DNA of 40,352 bases, from the NCBI GenBank assembly GCA_026996805.1, contig JALWKB010000169.1, positions 1-40,352 on the forward strand. The letters run 5' to 3'. The notes beneath the pieces were generated by a model, which ran no database searches, was not told where the DNA came from, and saw only the letters and a list, made by a program, of their open reading frames with translations. Source of the stretch: Saprospiraceae bacterium. Its GTDB lineage: Bacteria > Bacteroidota > Bacteroidia > Chitinophagales > Saprospiraceae. This document shows positions 6,067 to 15,892 of the stretch, piece after piece; position 1 is the stretch's first letter; each line of letters starts with the position of its first letter. The position numbers were made by a program, and so were the translations under genes.

Positions 6067-8259
6067 ATGTCTACTGCGATGAGGCTACAGGTATCTGCTG
6101 TGTTGCGCTACTGTGCCTGGTTGGTCGGCATGTCTTTGTCGATTGCAAGCTACGGACAGCTCCGTGATCTCAGCTTAGAAGAGGCAGTAGCTCAGCGTTT
6201 TATAAAATTTTACCCCCATGGGTTGAGCAATCTCTCGTGGATACCGGATACCGACACTTTGGTACACAACGACTCAACACACCGGCACCTGCTCTTGCGC
6301 GGCTATCCCTTTCACAGGGTTGATACCCTTTTCTCGATCGATGATGCGCCATTTGGAGAACTTGCGCTTCAGAGAATGCCGCGCATACACTGGCTGGACA
6401 ATGCGCGGTTGTACTTTCGCCACGGATACGATATCTACCTTTTTGACCGAAGAGCAAAGACCCTTCAGCTGTGGAATCACTATCCCTCGGGTGAAAACGC
6501 TGATCTATGTACGGCCACTGGTCACATCGCTTTCACGAGGGATAACAACCTCTACATACGGTTGAGCAGTGGCGATTCGGTGCAGGTGACGCAATTTCGA
6601 TCGGCCGACACCGTGGCCGGGCAAGCTATTGCACGGCAGGAGTTTGGCATTACCAAGGGCACTTTTTGGTCTCCCAAGGGCACAGCGCTAGCTTTTTACC
6701 AAAAGGACGAATCACAGGTGACCGACTACCCCCTCGTGGATATCAAGCCAAGGCCGGCACAGCTCAAATCGATCAAATACCCCATGGCAGGGCAAGCAAG
6801 TGAGCGCCCGGCCGTCGGTGTCTACTGGCTCGATAGCGATACGCTCGTCTACCTCCACACAGTGGGTGATCCCGAGCACTACCTCACCAATCTCACTTGG
6901 GACCCGGACGAGCGCTACATCTATCTGGTAGAATTAAATCGCGGGCAAGATCACCTCTGGCTCACGCGGTACGATGCGCGTACAGGGGTACTGTTAGACA
7001 CCCTGCTGGAGGAGCGGCATCCGAAATACGTCGAACCAGAGCACGGGCCGTACTTCCTCGAAGGCCGAAAGGGCGAATTTCTCTGGTGGAGCGAACGCGA
7101 TGGCTATACCCACCTCTATCGGTATGCCTCTGATGGCACCTTATTGAACCGCGTGAGCGCGGGCAAGTGGAATGTGATAGACATCCTCCGCTTCCATCCG
7201 GAACAAGGGGTGGTCTATCTCCTCGGCACCGACACCTCGGGTCTCAACAATCACCTCTATCGCGCCAGTGTAGACTCCCTTGCAGTAGAAGATCTCACTG
7301 TCCAGGAGGGCATGCATCGCTACCGCGTAAATCACGACGGGCGTTACATCATCGACGATTACAGCGCGGTGGATCTGCCCAGGGCTATACAGGTCGTCGA
7401 CTACCGCGGGCGTAGTGTTCACTTACTTCATCTCGCCGCCGATCCCTACAAGGGCTACAAAAGGCCCAGCATTGAAATCGTAGAAATACCGGCCGACGAT
7501 GGCACAGTACTCTATGGGCGCCTCATCAAGCCCTACGATTTCAATCCTAAAAAGAAATACCCCGTTTTGGTATACGTCTATGGCGGCCCCCATGTACAAC
7601 TCATCCAAAACCGCTATATGGCGGGTGCACCGCCTTGGATGCTTTCCCTGGCCAATAAGGGATACCTCGTTTGGAGTCTCGACAACCGAGGGTCGGCCCG
7701 AAGGGGATTGGCATTTGAAAACGTCATCCACCGCCAGCTCGGTACAGTGGAGATGCAAGACCAACTCACTGGGGTGGCCTTTTTAAAGTCCCTACCCTAT
7801 GTAGACACCGCGCGCATGGCTGTACACGGCTGGAGCTTTGGCGGATTTATGACACTGACGCTCATGCTTCGAAGTCCCGGCACCTTCCGCGTCGGCGTGG
7901 CAGGAGGGCCCGTCACCGATTGGGCCTACTACGAAGTCATGTACGGCGAGCGCTATATGGACACGCCCCAGGAAAACCCCGATGGGTATCAGCGCGCACG
8001 ACTGCACAATTACGTGCAAAACCTCGATGGCCATCTGCTCATCATCCACGGAAGCGTCGACCCCATCGTGGTGCCACAACACAGTCTTACGCTCCTACAG
8101 GACTTCATCCGCCACGGCAAACAAGTCGACTTTTTCCTCTACCCCGGCCATGAGCACAATGTCTACGGCCCCGATCGCGTACACCTCATTCAAAAAATTG
8201 TCGACTACATCGACCAATACATCCACCCGTGCAAGACGCAAAGTACGGCCGACGAATAG
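6067..8259 (+). CDS. S9 family peptidase (DPP IV N-terminal domain plus prolyl oligopeptidase catalytic domain)
   Basis: 730 aa with a signal peptide; catalytic GWSFGG serine motif; C-terminal LLIIHGSVDPIVVPQHSL...GHEHNV with Asp and His. Confidence 0.93.
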   Translation: MSTAMRLQVSAVLRYCAWLVGMSLSIASYGQLRDLSLEEAVAQRFIKFYPHGLSNLSWIPDTDTLVHNDSTHRHLLLRGYPFHRVDTLFSIDDAPFGELALQRMPRIHWLDNARLYFRHGYDIYLFDRRAKTLQLWNHYPSGENADLCTATGHIAFTRDNNLYIRLSSGDSVQVTQFRSADTVAGQAIARQEFGITKGTFWSPKGTALAFYQKDESQVTDYPLVDIKPRPAQLKSIKYPMAGQASERPAVGVYWLDSDTLVYLHTVGDPEHYLTNLTWDPDERYIYLVELNRGQDHLWLTRYDARTGVLLDTLLEERHPKYVEPEHGPYFLEGRKGEFLWWSERDGYTHLYRYASDGTLLNRVSAGKWNVIDILRFHPEQGVVYLLGTDTSGLNNHLYRASVDSLAVEDLTVQEGMHRYRVNHDGRYIIDDYSAVDLPRAIQVVDYRGRSVHLLHLAADPYKGYKRPSIEIVEIPADDGTVLYGRLIKPYDFNPKKKYPVLVYVYGGPHVQLIQNRYMAGAPPWMLSLANKGYLVWSLDNRGSARRGLAFENVIHRQLGTVEMQDQLTGVAFLKSLPYVDTARMAVHGWSFGGFMTLTLMLRSPGTFRVGVAGGPVTDWAYYEVMYGERYMDTPQENPDGYQRARLHNYVQNLDGHLLIIHGSVDPIVVPQHSLTLLQDFIRHGKQVDFFLYPGHEHNVYGPDRVHLIQKIVDYIDQYIHPCKTQSTADE

Positions 8260-8276
8260 CCCAAAGATTGTATTTT

Positions 8277-8355
8277 TGCAGGGGGAAATGCGGTAGACTT
8301 CCAATCCGAGCGTACGTGGCCGACGAAGTCTACCCTTGCAAGGGCCCGCGGATTG
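8277..8355 (+). promoter_or_regulatory. Structured leader element upstream of the OmpA-like gene, pseudoknot-capable
   Basis: Perfect 10-bp inverted repeat GGTAGACTTC (8292-8301) / GAAGTCTACC (8325-8334). Loop sequence CAATCCG (8302-8308) is perfectly complementary to CGGATTG (8349-8355). TATTTTTG -7-like box at ~8270-8277. Confidence 0.45.
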
Positions 8356-8437
8356 ATAGAAGAGCGACACAACACTCAGCCAACGGTTTTAGGTCGCGAT
8401 AGAGATATTTTTATAGCTGGGTTTTATACAGTATGAA

Positions 8438-9397
8438 ATGGTTGATCAAAACTCAAAAACACGGAACAAAAAAATGGTTATCATGATGCGCATACAAAAA
8501 TTCACCGTCCTCATTCCCGTCGTTGTACTCACAGCAGCTGTGATGAGCGGTTGTGTCTCCTCGAAAAAGTACAAGTCTCTTCAGGCAAAACTCGACGAAA
8601 CCGAGCTCGAGCTTAAACAAAAGCTCCTCATGCTCGACAAGTGCCAGAAGGAAAAGGCACAATTGGAAGAAGAGCTCGGCAGCAAAGTGCAACAGCTGAC
8701 CCAAGAGCGCAATCACCTGCAAGACGAAGTCTCCGATTTGCAGCGCGAGCTCGACTTTGTCAAGCGCACCAACGAAACCCTCATGGACCACATCAGTGAA
8801 TTGTCCCATCTCAACAAGGCCGAATCGGAAAATCTCCGCCGCACCCTCGAAGAAATATCCGAGCAGCGCAAGTACATCAAAACGCTCACCGAAGGCATTC
8901 GCAAGCGCGATTCGCTCAACCTCGTACTGGTACAAAACCTCAAGCGATCGCTGGGCAACATCGACGACGAAGACATTCAGATCGAGGTGCGCAAAGGCGT
9001 GGTCTACATCTCCATCGCCGACAAGCTCCTCTTCGGCTCCGGTAGTGCCGTCATCACCAAGCGAGCGATGAATGTGCTGGAAAAAGTCGCCAAAGTGCTC
9101 AAAGACCGCTCCGACATCGAAGTGATGGTCGAAGGCCACACCGACAACGTACCGATCCGCACCGATTGTGTAAAAGACAACTGGGACTTGAGTGTCAAGC
9201 GCGCTACGGCGGTCGTGCGCGTCTTGCAAAACAAATTTGGCGTCAATCCGACGCGACTCATTGCAGCTGGCCGCGGCGAGTATATGCCCAAAGCCACCAA
9301 CGAAACCGCTAAAGGCCGCCAACTCAACCGACGTACAGAAATCATCATCACTCCAACCTTTGCCAAGTATTTCGAATTGCTCAAACCCAGCAACTAA
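8438..9397 (+). CDS. OmpA family lipoprotein (coiled coil plus OmpA peptidoglycan-binding domain)
   Basis: Lipobox-like VMSGC, long coiled coil, OmpA C-terminal domain (VEGHTDNVPI...NWDLSVKRATAVVRVL...RLIAAGRGEYMP...RRTEIIITP). Start may be an internal ATG at 8474, 8483 or 8486. Confidence 0.92.
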   Translation: MVDQNSKTRNKKMVIMMRIQKFTVLIPVVVLTAAVMSGCVSSKKYKSLQAKLDETELELKQKLLMLDKCQKEKAQLEEELGSKVQQLTQERNHLQDEVSDLQRELDFVKRTNETLMDHISELSHLNKAESENLRRTLEEISEQRKYIKTLTEGIRKRDSLNLVLVQNLKRSLGNIDDEDIQIEVRKGVVYISIADKLLFGSGSAVITKRAMNVLEKVAKVLKDRSDIEVMVEGHTDNVPIRTDCVKDNWDLSVKRATAVVRVLQNKFGVNPTRLIAAGRGEYMPKATNETAKGRQLNRRTEIIITPTFAKYFELLKPSN

Positions 9398-9429
9398 TAC
9401 TCCACCCAACAACACAAAAAACTCTTGTA

Positions 9430-9460
9430 CGGGGAGTCGCTCCGCTGTAGTGGCTCCCCG
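9430..9460 (+). terminator. Hairpin between the OmpA-like gene and gmhA (terminator or attenuator)
   Basis: CGGGGAGTC / GGCTCCCCG, 9 bp with one G-U pair, 13-nt loop. Followed only by CACAATTTTAT, so the terminator role is uncertain. Confidence 0.45.
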
Positions 9461-9475
9461 CACAATTTTATACCT

Positions 9476-10063
9476 ATGGAAGATAGCACCAGACAAATCC
9501 ATCACCTGTTGCAAGAAGCAGCAGAGCTGTACACCCAAATGTATAAAGACCAACACCTCAAGGACACCCTCGAACAACTCTATGTCCAGATGCTGCGCTG
9601 CGTGCGACACGGTGGTAAAATCTTACTCTGCGGCAACGGCGGAAGTGCCGCGGATGCCCAACACATCGCCGCGGAGCTCACCGGCAGACTTTCCAAAGAC
9701 AGACCCCCCGTGCAAGCCCTTGCACTCAATACCAACGTCTCCGAACTCACGGCCATCTCCAACGATCTCGGCTTCGATCGCGTCTTCGAACGCCTGGTGG
9801 AAGCGCACGGTCGCGACGGCGACCTGCTCATCGCCCTCTCCACCTCCGGACACTCCGAAAACATCCGTCGCGCAGTCCTCAAAGCCCACTCCATAGGCAT
9901 GGTCACCTCCGCCTGGACAGGAGCTCAGCCCAATCCCCTTCAAGAGCTGTGCGATTACCACCTCCGCATCCCCTCCACCAGCACACAACGCATCCAGGAA
10001 GGCCACATCCTCTGTGGTCACATCCTCTGCCAACTCTTAGAGGACGCCCTCTTCGCTCCATAA
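9476..10063 (+). CDS. gmhA: SIS-domain phosphoheptose isomerase (D-sedoheptulose-7-phosphate isomerase)
   Basis: LLCGNGGSAADAQHIAAELTGRL...LIALSTSGHSENI is typical of GmhA. The track start at 9425 is likely too early; ATG at 9476 preferred. Confidence 0.88.
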   Translation: MEDSTRQIHHLLQEAAELYTQMYKDQHLKDTLEQLYVQMLRCVRHGGKILLCGNGGSAADAQHIAAELTGRLSKDRPPVQALALNTNVSELTAISNDLGFDRVFERLVEAHGRDGDLLIALSTSGHSENIRRAVLKAHSIGMVTSAWTGAQPNPLQELCDYHLRIPSTSTQRIQEGHILCGHILCQLLEDALFAP

Positions 10064-10196
10064 TGCCCGTGTATTTCCAATTGAATAGCGGATGAAATAT
10101 TGCATGTATAAAATTGTACACGAGGTTTCTGCCGCGCACTTCAAACATGAAGCAACATGCTGCGTTGTCAATAGGTATTAAAATTCCAAAGCGGCC

Positions 10197-13100
10197 TTGC
10201 ACGCACAGCTGGATACGCTACTTGAGCGTTGTACTACGACGGAGAGCTTTAAGCAACTCAAGCAATTGCTGGAACAGCGCCGCTCTCCCCTGTATGTAGC
10301 GGGCCTGAGCGGCTCCGCTGCTACTTTTGTCTCGGCAGCGCTTCACAAAAATCTCGGACGAGTACAGCTTTGGGTGTGTACGGACAAAGACCGCGCTTCC
10401 TACGTCTATTCGGATCTCATCACCTGGCTGTCGAAGCAAGACGTGCACTTCTTCCCCGATTCCTTCAAGCATCCCAATCGCTTTGATGTGCCCTATGCCT
10501 ACCATCACTTGCTGCGAACGCGTACACTGCACCATCTCGCCCAATCGACGAAGCCGATCGTAGTGGTAAGTTACCCGCAGGCCATTGCCGAACGCGTACC
10601 CCAGCTGGAAAAACTATCCCACTATGCACTGCGCCTCCAACAAGGGCAGACCTATCCGGTCGACGAGCTGGTCGACAATCTCCTCGACTGGGGCTTTGAG
10701 GCGACCGACTTTGTCTACGAGCCAGGGCAGTTTGCTCTGCGCGGTGGGCTCTTGGACGTCTTCGCCTTTGGAAATGAATGGCCTCTGCGCATCGAATTTG
10801 TCGATGAAGAAATCGCCCAATTACGCCTCTTCAAACCCGAAGACCAGTGCTCGATCGCTACCCTCGACTGGGTCTATCTGCTCCCCGACTACCGCAAAGT
10901 CTGTGCAGAGCCCACGGGGCAATTCCTCCAACTACTACCACCACAAAGTACCGTTTGGATCGAAGATTACGAGGCCATCCTCAACAGTTTGCAAGAATGC
11001 TGGACCTATCGATACGAACTCCAATCGACAGCCGACTTTGAAGAATCACCACAAATCCCACCAGTGGATCTCACTCCCCCCGAAGAGGCACTCGTGCTCC
11101 CCGATGATGTGCACACACTGTACCTCAAACGCCCAACGGGGCTTCAAGCAGAAACAGTACGATTTCACACCGCACCACAGCCGCATTTCAACAAAAACGT
11201 CGACCTCTTAATCGACAATTTACAGGGGCTCCTGCGCGAGGGCTATGCGCTATACCTCTTTAGTGAAGACACGCGTCAAATAGCGCGTTTGGAATCCATC
11301 TTTGAAGACCGACAGTGCTCCATACCTTTCCAGCCAATACGGGAGAGCTTAGCGGAAGGATGGATCGACAGACATCTGCGCTGTGCGTTTTATACCGATC
11401 ATCAAATCTTTGAGCGCTATCACCGCCACAAGCTTCGCAGGGGCTTTTCGAAAGATACGGCATTGACGCTCCAGGCATTGCGCGCACTCAATCCCGGTGA
11501 CTATGTCGTGCACTACGACCACGGCATCGGCCGCTTTAGTGGCCTTGAGAAGATTAAAATCAACGGCAAGGTCATGGAAGCTGTCCGCATCCAATACGCG
11601 GGCAGCGATGTGCTCTACGTCAGCATTCACTCCCTGCACAAGCTGAGCAAGTACTCCACCGAAGATGGAAAGGTGCCCAAGCTCCATCGCCTCGGCAGCC
11701 CTGCGTGGAAAAACCTAAAACGACGCACCAAGAAGAAAATCAAAGACATTGCTGCAGATCTCATACGCCTCTACGCAAAGCGAAAGGCCTCGCAAGGACA
11801 CGCCTTCAGCGCAGACAATGCACTGCAATACGAGCTCGAAGCCTCCTTCTTCTATCAGGACACTCCTGATCAGGCACGCGCCACGGCCGATGTCAAACGC
11901 GATATGGAAAGCCCCCATCCCATGGATCGCCTCATCTGCGGGGATGTGGGTTTCGGCAAGACCGAAGTGGCTATACGCGCAGCCTTCAAGGCCGTCTTAG
12001 ACGACAAGCAAGTCGCCGTGCTGGTCCCCACCACGATTTTAGCCCTCCAACACTATCAGACGTTTAGCCAGCGGATGAAGGACTTCGGCGTAGCTATTGA
12101 GTACCTCACCCGCTTTAAAAGTGCTAAGCAGAAGCGCGCAATCCTCGAAAAACTCGCCGATGGCAAAATCGACATCATCATCGGTACCCATGCCCTGCTG
12201 TCAAAAGACGTGCGCTTCCACGATCTGGGGTTACTCATCATCGATGAAGAGCAAAAATTCGGCGTGGCTGCCAAGGAAAAGATTCGCCAGCTCAAGGTCA
12301 ACGTCGACACGCTCACCATGACCGCTACGCCTATACCGCGCACGCTCAAATTCAGCCTCCTCGGGGCCCGTGACTTATCCGTCATCAACACCCCCCCGCC
12401 CAATCGACAGCCCATACACACCGAGCGCCGGGCGTTTTCGCCCGAATTTATCCGCGAAGCTATTTACTACGAAATCCACCGTGGCGGACAGGTCTTCTTC
12501 GTACACAACCGCATCCAAACCCTTCCCGCCATTGTGCAGCTCCTCCAACGCCTATGTCCGGATTTGCACATCGCTTCCGCCCATGGGCAAATGCCCGCAC
12601 AGGAAATCGAGCACACCATGCGCCTCTTTATCGAGGGGCAGATCGATGTGCTGGTCTCCACCAACATCATCGAAACGGGCCTGGACATTCCCAATGCCAA
12701 TACCATCTTTATCAACGACGCGCATCTTTATGGCCTGAGTGACCTGCATCAACTGCGCGGGCGTGTGGGAAGATCCAACCGCAAAGCCTTCTGTTACTTG
12801 CTCACACCACCTCATACGCCGCTGACAGAAAACGCCATCAAACGCCTCCGCACCGTTGAAGAATTTTCCGAGCTTGGCAGTGGCATCCACATAGCCCTGC
12901 GCGACCTGCACATACGCGGCGCCGGCAACTTGCTCGGTAGTGAGCAGAGTGGATTTATCAACAACCTCGGATTCGAAACCTACCAGCGCATCTTAGACGA
13001 AGCCATCCGAGAGCTCAAGGAAGTGGAGTTCAAAGAATTGTTTAAAGAGCAGCTCCAACGCCCATCCTATCAGTACATCTACGAGGTCTCCATGGAGCTC

Positions 13101-13565
13101 GGCGAAGAGATGTACATCCCCGACGATTACGTCCAAAGCCAACGCGAGCGGATGAACTTGTACACGCGGCTCAACAGCATACGCACCGAAGCCGGCTTGC
13201 AGCGCTTCGCCGAAGAGCTGAAAGATCGCTTCGGCCCCCTCCCCGATCCCGTAATACGCCTGCTCGACACCATCCGCATCAAATGGATATGCCAAAAACT
13301 CGCCTTCGAATGCATCATCCTCAAGGATAATACCCTAAAAATCCACCTGCCCGAAAATCCCTCCAACCCCTACTACGACAGCCCCCTCTTCCAAAGACTC
13401 CTCCAGTACATCCACTCCCAGCCCCAACAATGCCAGCTCAAACAATCCACCCGCCGACTGTCCCTACTCATCAAAGATATCCGCGACATTCGCGCTCTGA
13501 AAGCACAACTCTCCGCCATGCAATCCTTCCTCATCCACGAAGAACCCCAGTCAGCAACACTTTAG
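10197..13565 (+). CDS. mfd: Transcription-repair coupling factor Mfd
   Basis: 1122 aa; CarD-like RID (NPGDYVVHYDHGIGRFSGLEKI), DEAD/helicase motifs (GDVGFGKTEVAIRAAF, DEEQKFGV, TATPIPRTL), TRCF domain. TTG start codon. Confidence 0.96.
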   Translation: MHAQLDTLLERCTTTESFKQLKQLLEQRRSPLYVAGLSGSAATFVSAALHKNLGRVQLWVCTDKDRASYVYSDLITWLSKQDVHFFPDSFKHPNRFDVPYAYHHLLRTRTLHHLAQSTKPIVVVSYPQAIAERVPQLEKLSHYALRLQQGQTYPVDELVDNLLDWGFEATDFVYEPGQFALRGGLLDVFAFGNEWPLRIEFVDEEIAQLRLFKPEDQCSIATLDWVYLLPDYRKVCAEPTGQFLQLLPPQSTVWIEDYEAILNSLQECWTYRYELQSTADFEESPQIPPVDLTPPEEALVLPDDVHTLYLKRPTGLQAETVRFHTAPQPHFNKNVDLLIDNLQGLLREGYALYLFSEDTRQIARLESIFEDRQCSIPFQPIRESLAEGWIDRHLRCAFYTDHQIFERYHRHKLRRGFSKDTALTLQALRALNPGDYVVHYDHGIGRFSGLEKIKINGKVMEAVRIQYAGSDVLYVSIHSLHKLSKYSTEDGKVPKLHRLGSPAWKNLKRRTKKKIKDIAADLIRLYAKRKASQGHAFSADNALQYELEASFFYQDTPDQARATADVKRDMESPHPMDRLICGDVGFGKTEVAIRAAFKAVLDDKQVAVLVPTTILALQHYQTFSQRMKDFGVAIEYLTRFKSAKQKRAILEKLADGKIDIIIGTHALLSKDVRFHDLGLLIIDEEQKFGVAAKEKIRQLKVNVDTLTMTATPIPRTLKFSLLGARDLSVINTPPPNRQPIHTERRAFSPEFIREAIYYEIHRGGQVFFVHNRIQTLPAIVQLLQRLCPDLHIASAHGQMPAQEIEHTMRLFIEGQIDVLVSTNIIETGLDIPNANTIFINDAHLYGLSDLHQLRGRVGRSNRKAFCYLLTPPHTPLTENAIKRLRTVEEFSELGSGIHIALRDLHIRGAGNLLGSEQSGFINNLGFETYQRILDEAIRELKEVEFKELFKEQLQRPSYQYIYEVSMELGEEMYIPDDYVQSQRERMNLYTRLNSIRTEAGLQRFAEELKDRFGPLPDPVIRLLDTIRIKWICQKLAFECIILKDNTLKIHLPENPSNPYYDSPLFQRLLQYIHSQPQQCQLKQSTRRLSLLIKDIRDIRALKAQLSAMQSFLIHEEPQSATL

Positions 13566-13575
13566 AAGCGACTTC

Positions 13576-14337
13576 ATGCGTTTAAACAATGTGACGATAC
13601 ACCGAATACCACAACACATGCTTCGACCATATCAACTTTTCGCCTTTGCTTTCAGTGTGTTGACACTTCCGATTTTATGCCATTCTTGCATCCCTCGCCC
13701 AGCCGATAAGATGTCTCAACACACCTATGAATCAAAGGAAAATGCACCTTTACACACTTCACCGCATTGTCACGAAGGTGGTCATGTTCATTCCTGCTGC
13801 CCTTCTTTCGATACAGATCGCGACCGATGGCAAAAACCGCAACTGTTGCTCGACAGGTTTGGTCCCTACGAGGGAAAAATCATTGCCGACATCGGCGCGG
13901 GTTACGGGTATTTTGCCCTCCGATTGGCTCAACGCGGAGCACACGTCATTGCCATTGACATCGACAGCGTGGCACTCGACAGCCTTCAAACCCTTTGGCA
14001 GTCGCTTCACACACAGCACGGCCACTTGACCATACGCCAAACTACTCCCACTGATCCCGCCTTGGCCGCTCAAGAGGCTGACCAAATATGGATCGTCAAC
14101 ACTTATCACCACTTCCCCAACCGCATCGCCTATATGAAAAAGGTGCACAGTGGACTAAAGCCCGACGGCAAGCTCATATTGATCGACTTTAAAATCGACA
14201 CCCTACCCATCGGCCCGCCACCACACATAAAGATACCCCACCATCAAGTCGTCGAGGAGCTCCGCCAAGCTGGCTTTGCGATTTTAGATGTAGATGTCCA
14301 GACCCTGCCCTACCAATACATCATCACCGCACGGTGA
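13576..14337 (+). CDS. Class I SAM-dependent methyltransferase with an N-terminal hydrophobic signal/anchor and a His/Cys-rich segment
   Basis: IADIGAGYGYFALRLAQRGAHVIAIDID is SAM motif I. N-terminus LFAFAFSVLTLPILCHSC, followed by HTSPHCHEGGHVHSCC. Confidence 0.8.
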   Translation: MRLNNVTIHRIPQHMLRPYQLFAFAFSVLTLPILCHSCIPRPADKMSQHTYESKENAPLHTSPHCHEGGHVHSCCPSFDTDRDRWQKPQLLLDRFGPYEGKIIADIGAGYGYFALRLAQRGAHVIAIDIDSVALDSLQTLWQSLHTQHGHLTIRQTTPTDPALAAQEADQIWIVNTYHHFPNRIAYMKKVHSGLKPDGKLILIDFKIDTLPIGPPPHIKIPHHQVVEELRQAGFAILDVDVQTLPYQYIITAR

Positions 14338-14449
14338 TACGGCATGCGTTATAGGGCCTTTTAAGATTTTCCTCCGTATGAAATAGTAGTCGCATCCATC
14401 ATCCGCATCGACCGAAGGACTACCGATACGCCAAGTGGCTCAGTGAACA

Positions 14450-15823
14450 TCAGCCTTGAAGCTTTTGCAAGTGTCGATAGAGTTCTTGCACATTGGCGAT
14501 GGGCACGATTTCAATTGGGGAAGAGAACTCCTTGTCTGCGGAAAGGGCGGGTATGAAGATGGTGTGAAACCCGAGCTTTGCGGCTTCGGATATGCGCCGA
14601 TGCAAATGGCTGACCAACCGCAGCTCTCCCGTTAGGCCAACTTCGCCGGCAAAGCAATACCCAGCCGGTATGGGCCACTCTTCGAGGGAGGAGAGCAAGG
14701 CGGCCAGTACTGCCATGTCCATGCCGGGATCTTGCACGCGGATACCACCGACCATGTGGAGAAACACATCTTGACGGCCGATGACGAGCCCGAGGCGCTT
14801 TTCGACGACGGCCAAGAGCATGGCAAGGCGGCGCATATCAAAGCCAGTAGCCGATCGCTGTGGCGTGCCGTATATCGATGGCGTCACCAATGCCTGCGCC
14901 TCTACCAACAGCGGTCGAAATCCCTCCATCATCGCTCCCGTAGCGCTGCCGCTCTTCGTCGGTCGCTGCATATCCATAAAAAACTCCGATGGATTGGCTA
15001 CAGGCTCCATGCCGTCCTCACCCATGCGGTAGATTCCCAGCGCTTCGGTACTGCCATAGCGGTTTTTGATCACGCGCAATAGCCGATAGCTGTAATGGCT
15101 ATCCCCTTCTAACTGCAAGACCACGTCGACCATGTGTTCGAGCACCTTTGGGCCTGCTATTAGTCCTTCCTTTGTAATGTGGCCGATTAAAATGACGGGC
15201 ACGTGGCGCTGCTTTGCAAAACGAAGCAGTTCGGCGGTCGATTCGCGTATCTGACCTACCGAGCCGGGAGCCGATTCGAGAAAGGGCGTCTTCAGTGTTT
15301 GTACAGAGTCAACGATGAGCAGACCGGGAGCCATCTCATGGGCCGTCCGCAATATTCCACCTACATCGGTGGCCGTGCTGATGAAAATGTTGTCCACATG
15401 CCCAAAGCCCAGTCGCTCGGCACGCATCTTTACCTGAAATGCGCTCTCCTCCCCTGTGACATAGAGCACCTTGCCTTCGGGCCACCGTCGAGCGATCTGC
15501 AAACACAGCGTCGACTTGCCAATGCCGGGGTGACCTCCAAGCAATATGACTGATCCGGGCACTACTCCCCCTCCCAATACTGCATCCCACTCCTCCTCAC
15601 CCGTCGCAATGCGGCGTGCATCGCCTACTACAATCTCGCGAAGCGGCCGAACGTGCTCCGTACCAACACTATGCCGTGCCCACCAGTCAGCTCCCCGCTT
15701 TTTCTCCTCCTCCCTGCGCTCTTCGACATAGCTGTTCCACTCGCCACACGAAGGACACCTCCCCATCCACTTGGGTGATTCGGCCCCGCATTGGGTGCAG
15801 ACAAAGACGCTTTTCGATTTCAT
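14450..15823 (-). CDS. radA: DNA repair protein RadA
   Basis: C4 zinc finger (CTQCGAESPKWMGRCPSCGEWNSY), Walker A GHPGIGKST, KNRYGSTE motif, Lon-like C-terminus. Confidence 0.96.
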   Translation of the reverse strand: MKSKSVFVCTQCGAESPKWMGRCPSCGEWNSYVEERREEEKKRGADWWARHSVGTEHVRPLREIVVGDARRIATGEEEWDAVLGGGVVPGSVILLGGHPGIGKSTLCLQIARRWPEGKVLYVTGEESAFQVKMRAERLGFGHVDNIFISTATDVGGILRTAHEMAPGLLIVDSVQTLKTPFLESAPGSVGQIRESTAELLRFAKQRHVPVILIGHITKEGLIAGPKVLEHMVDVVLQLEGDSHYSYRLLRVIKNRYGSTEALGIYRMGEDGMEPVANPSEFFMDMQRPTKSGSATGAMMEGFRPLLVEAQALVTPSIYGTPQRSATGFDMRRLAMLLAVVEKRLGLVIGRQDVFLHMVGGIRVQDPGMDMAVLAALLSSLEEWPIPAGYCFAGEVGLTGELRLVSHLHRRISEAAKLGFHTIFIPALSADKEFSSPIEIVPIANVQELYRHLQKLQG

Positions 15824-15892
15824 ACCCTATCTCCTTTCACCTTCCACGACACCGCGACCGACTCAAATCCTCTATGCCCTCTCACACGGGCC

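Noticed and set aside
8280-8360. Possible tRNA or tmRNA (GCGGTAGA resembles a D-arm)
   Set aside because: No T-arm GTTCRANYC, no acceptor pairing, no CCA context.
8453-9610. 385-aa minus-strand ORF opposite the OmpA-like gene
   Set aside because: Antisense shadow caused by codon bias; the + strand protein has clear lipobox and OmpA motifs.
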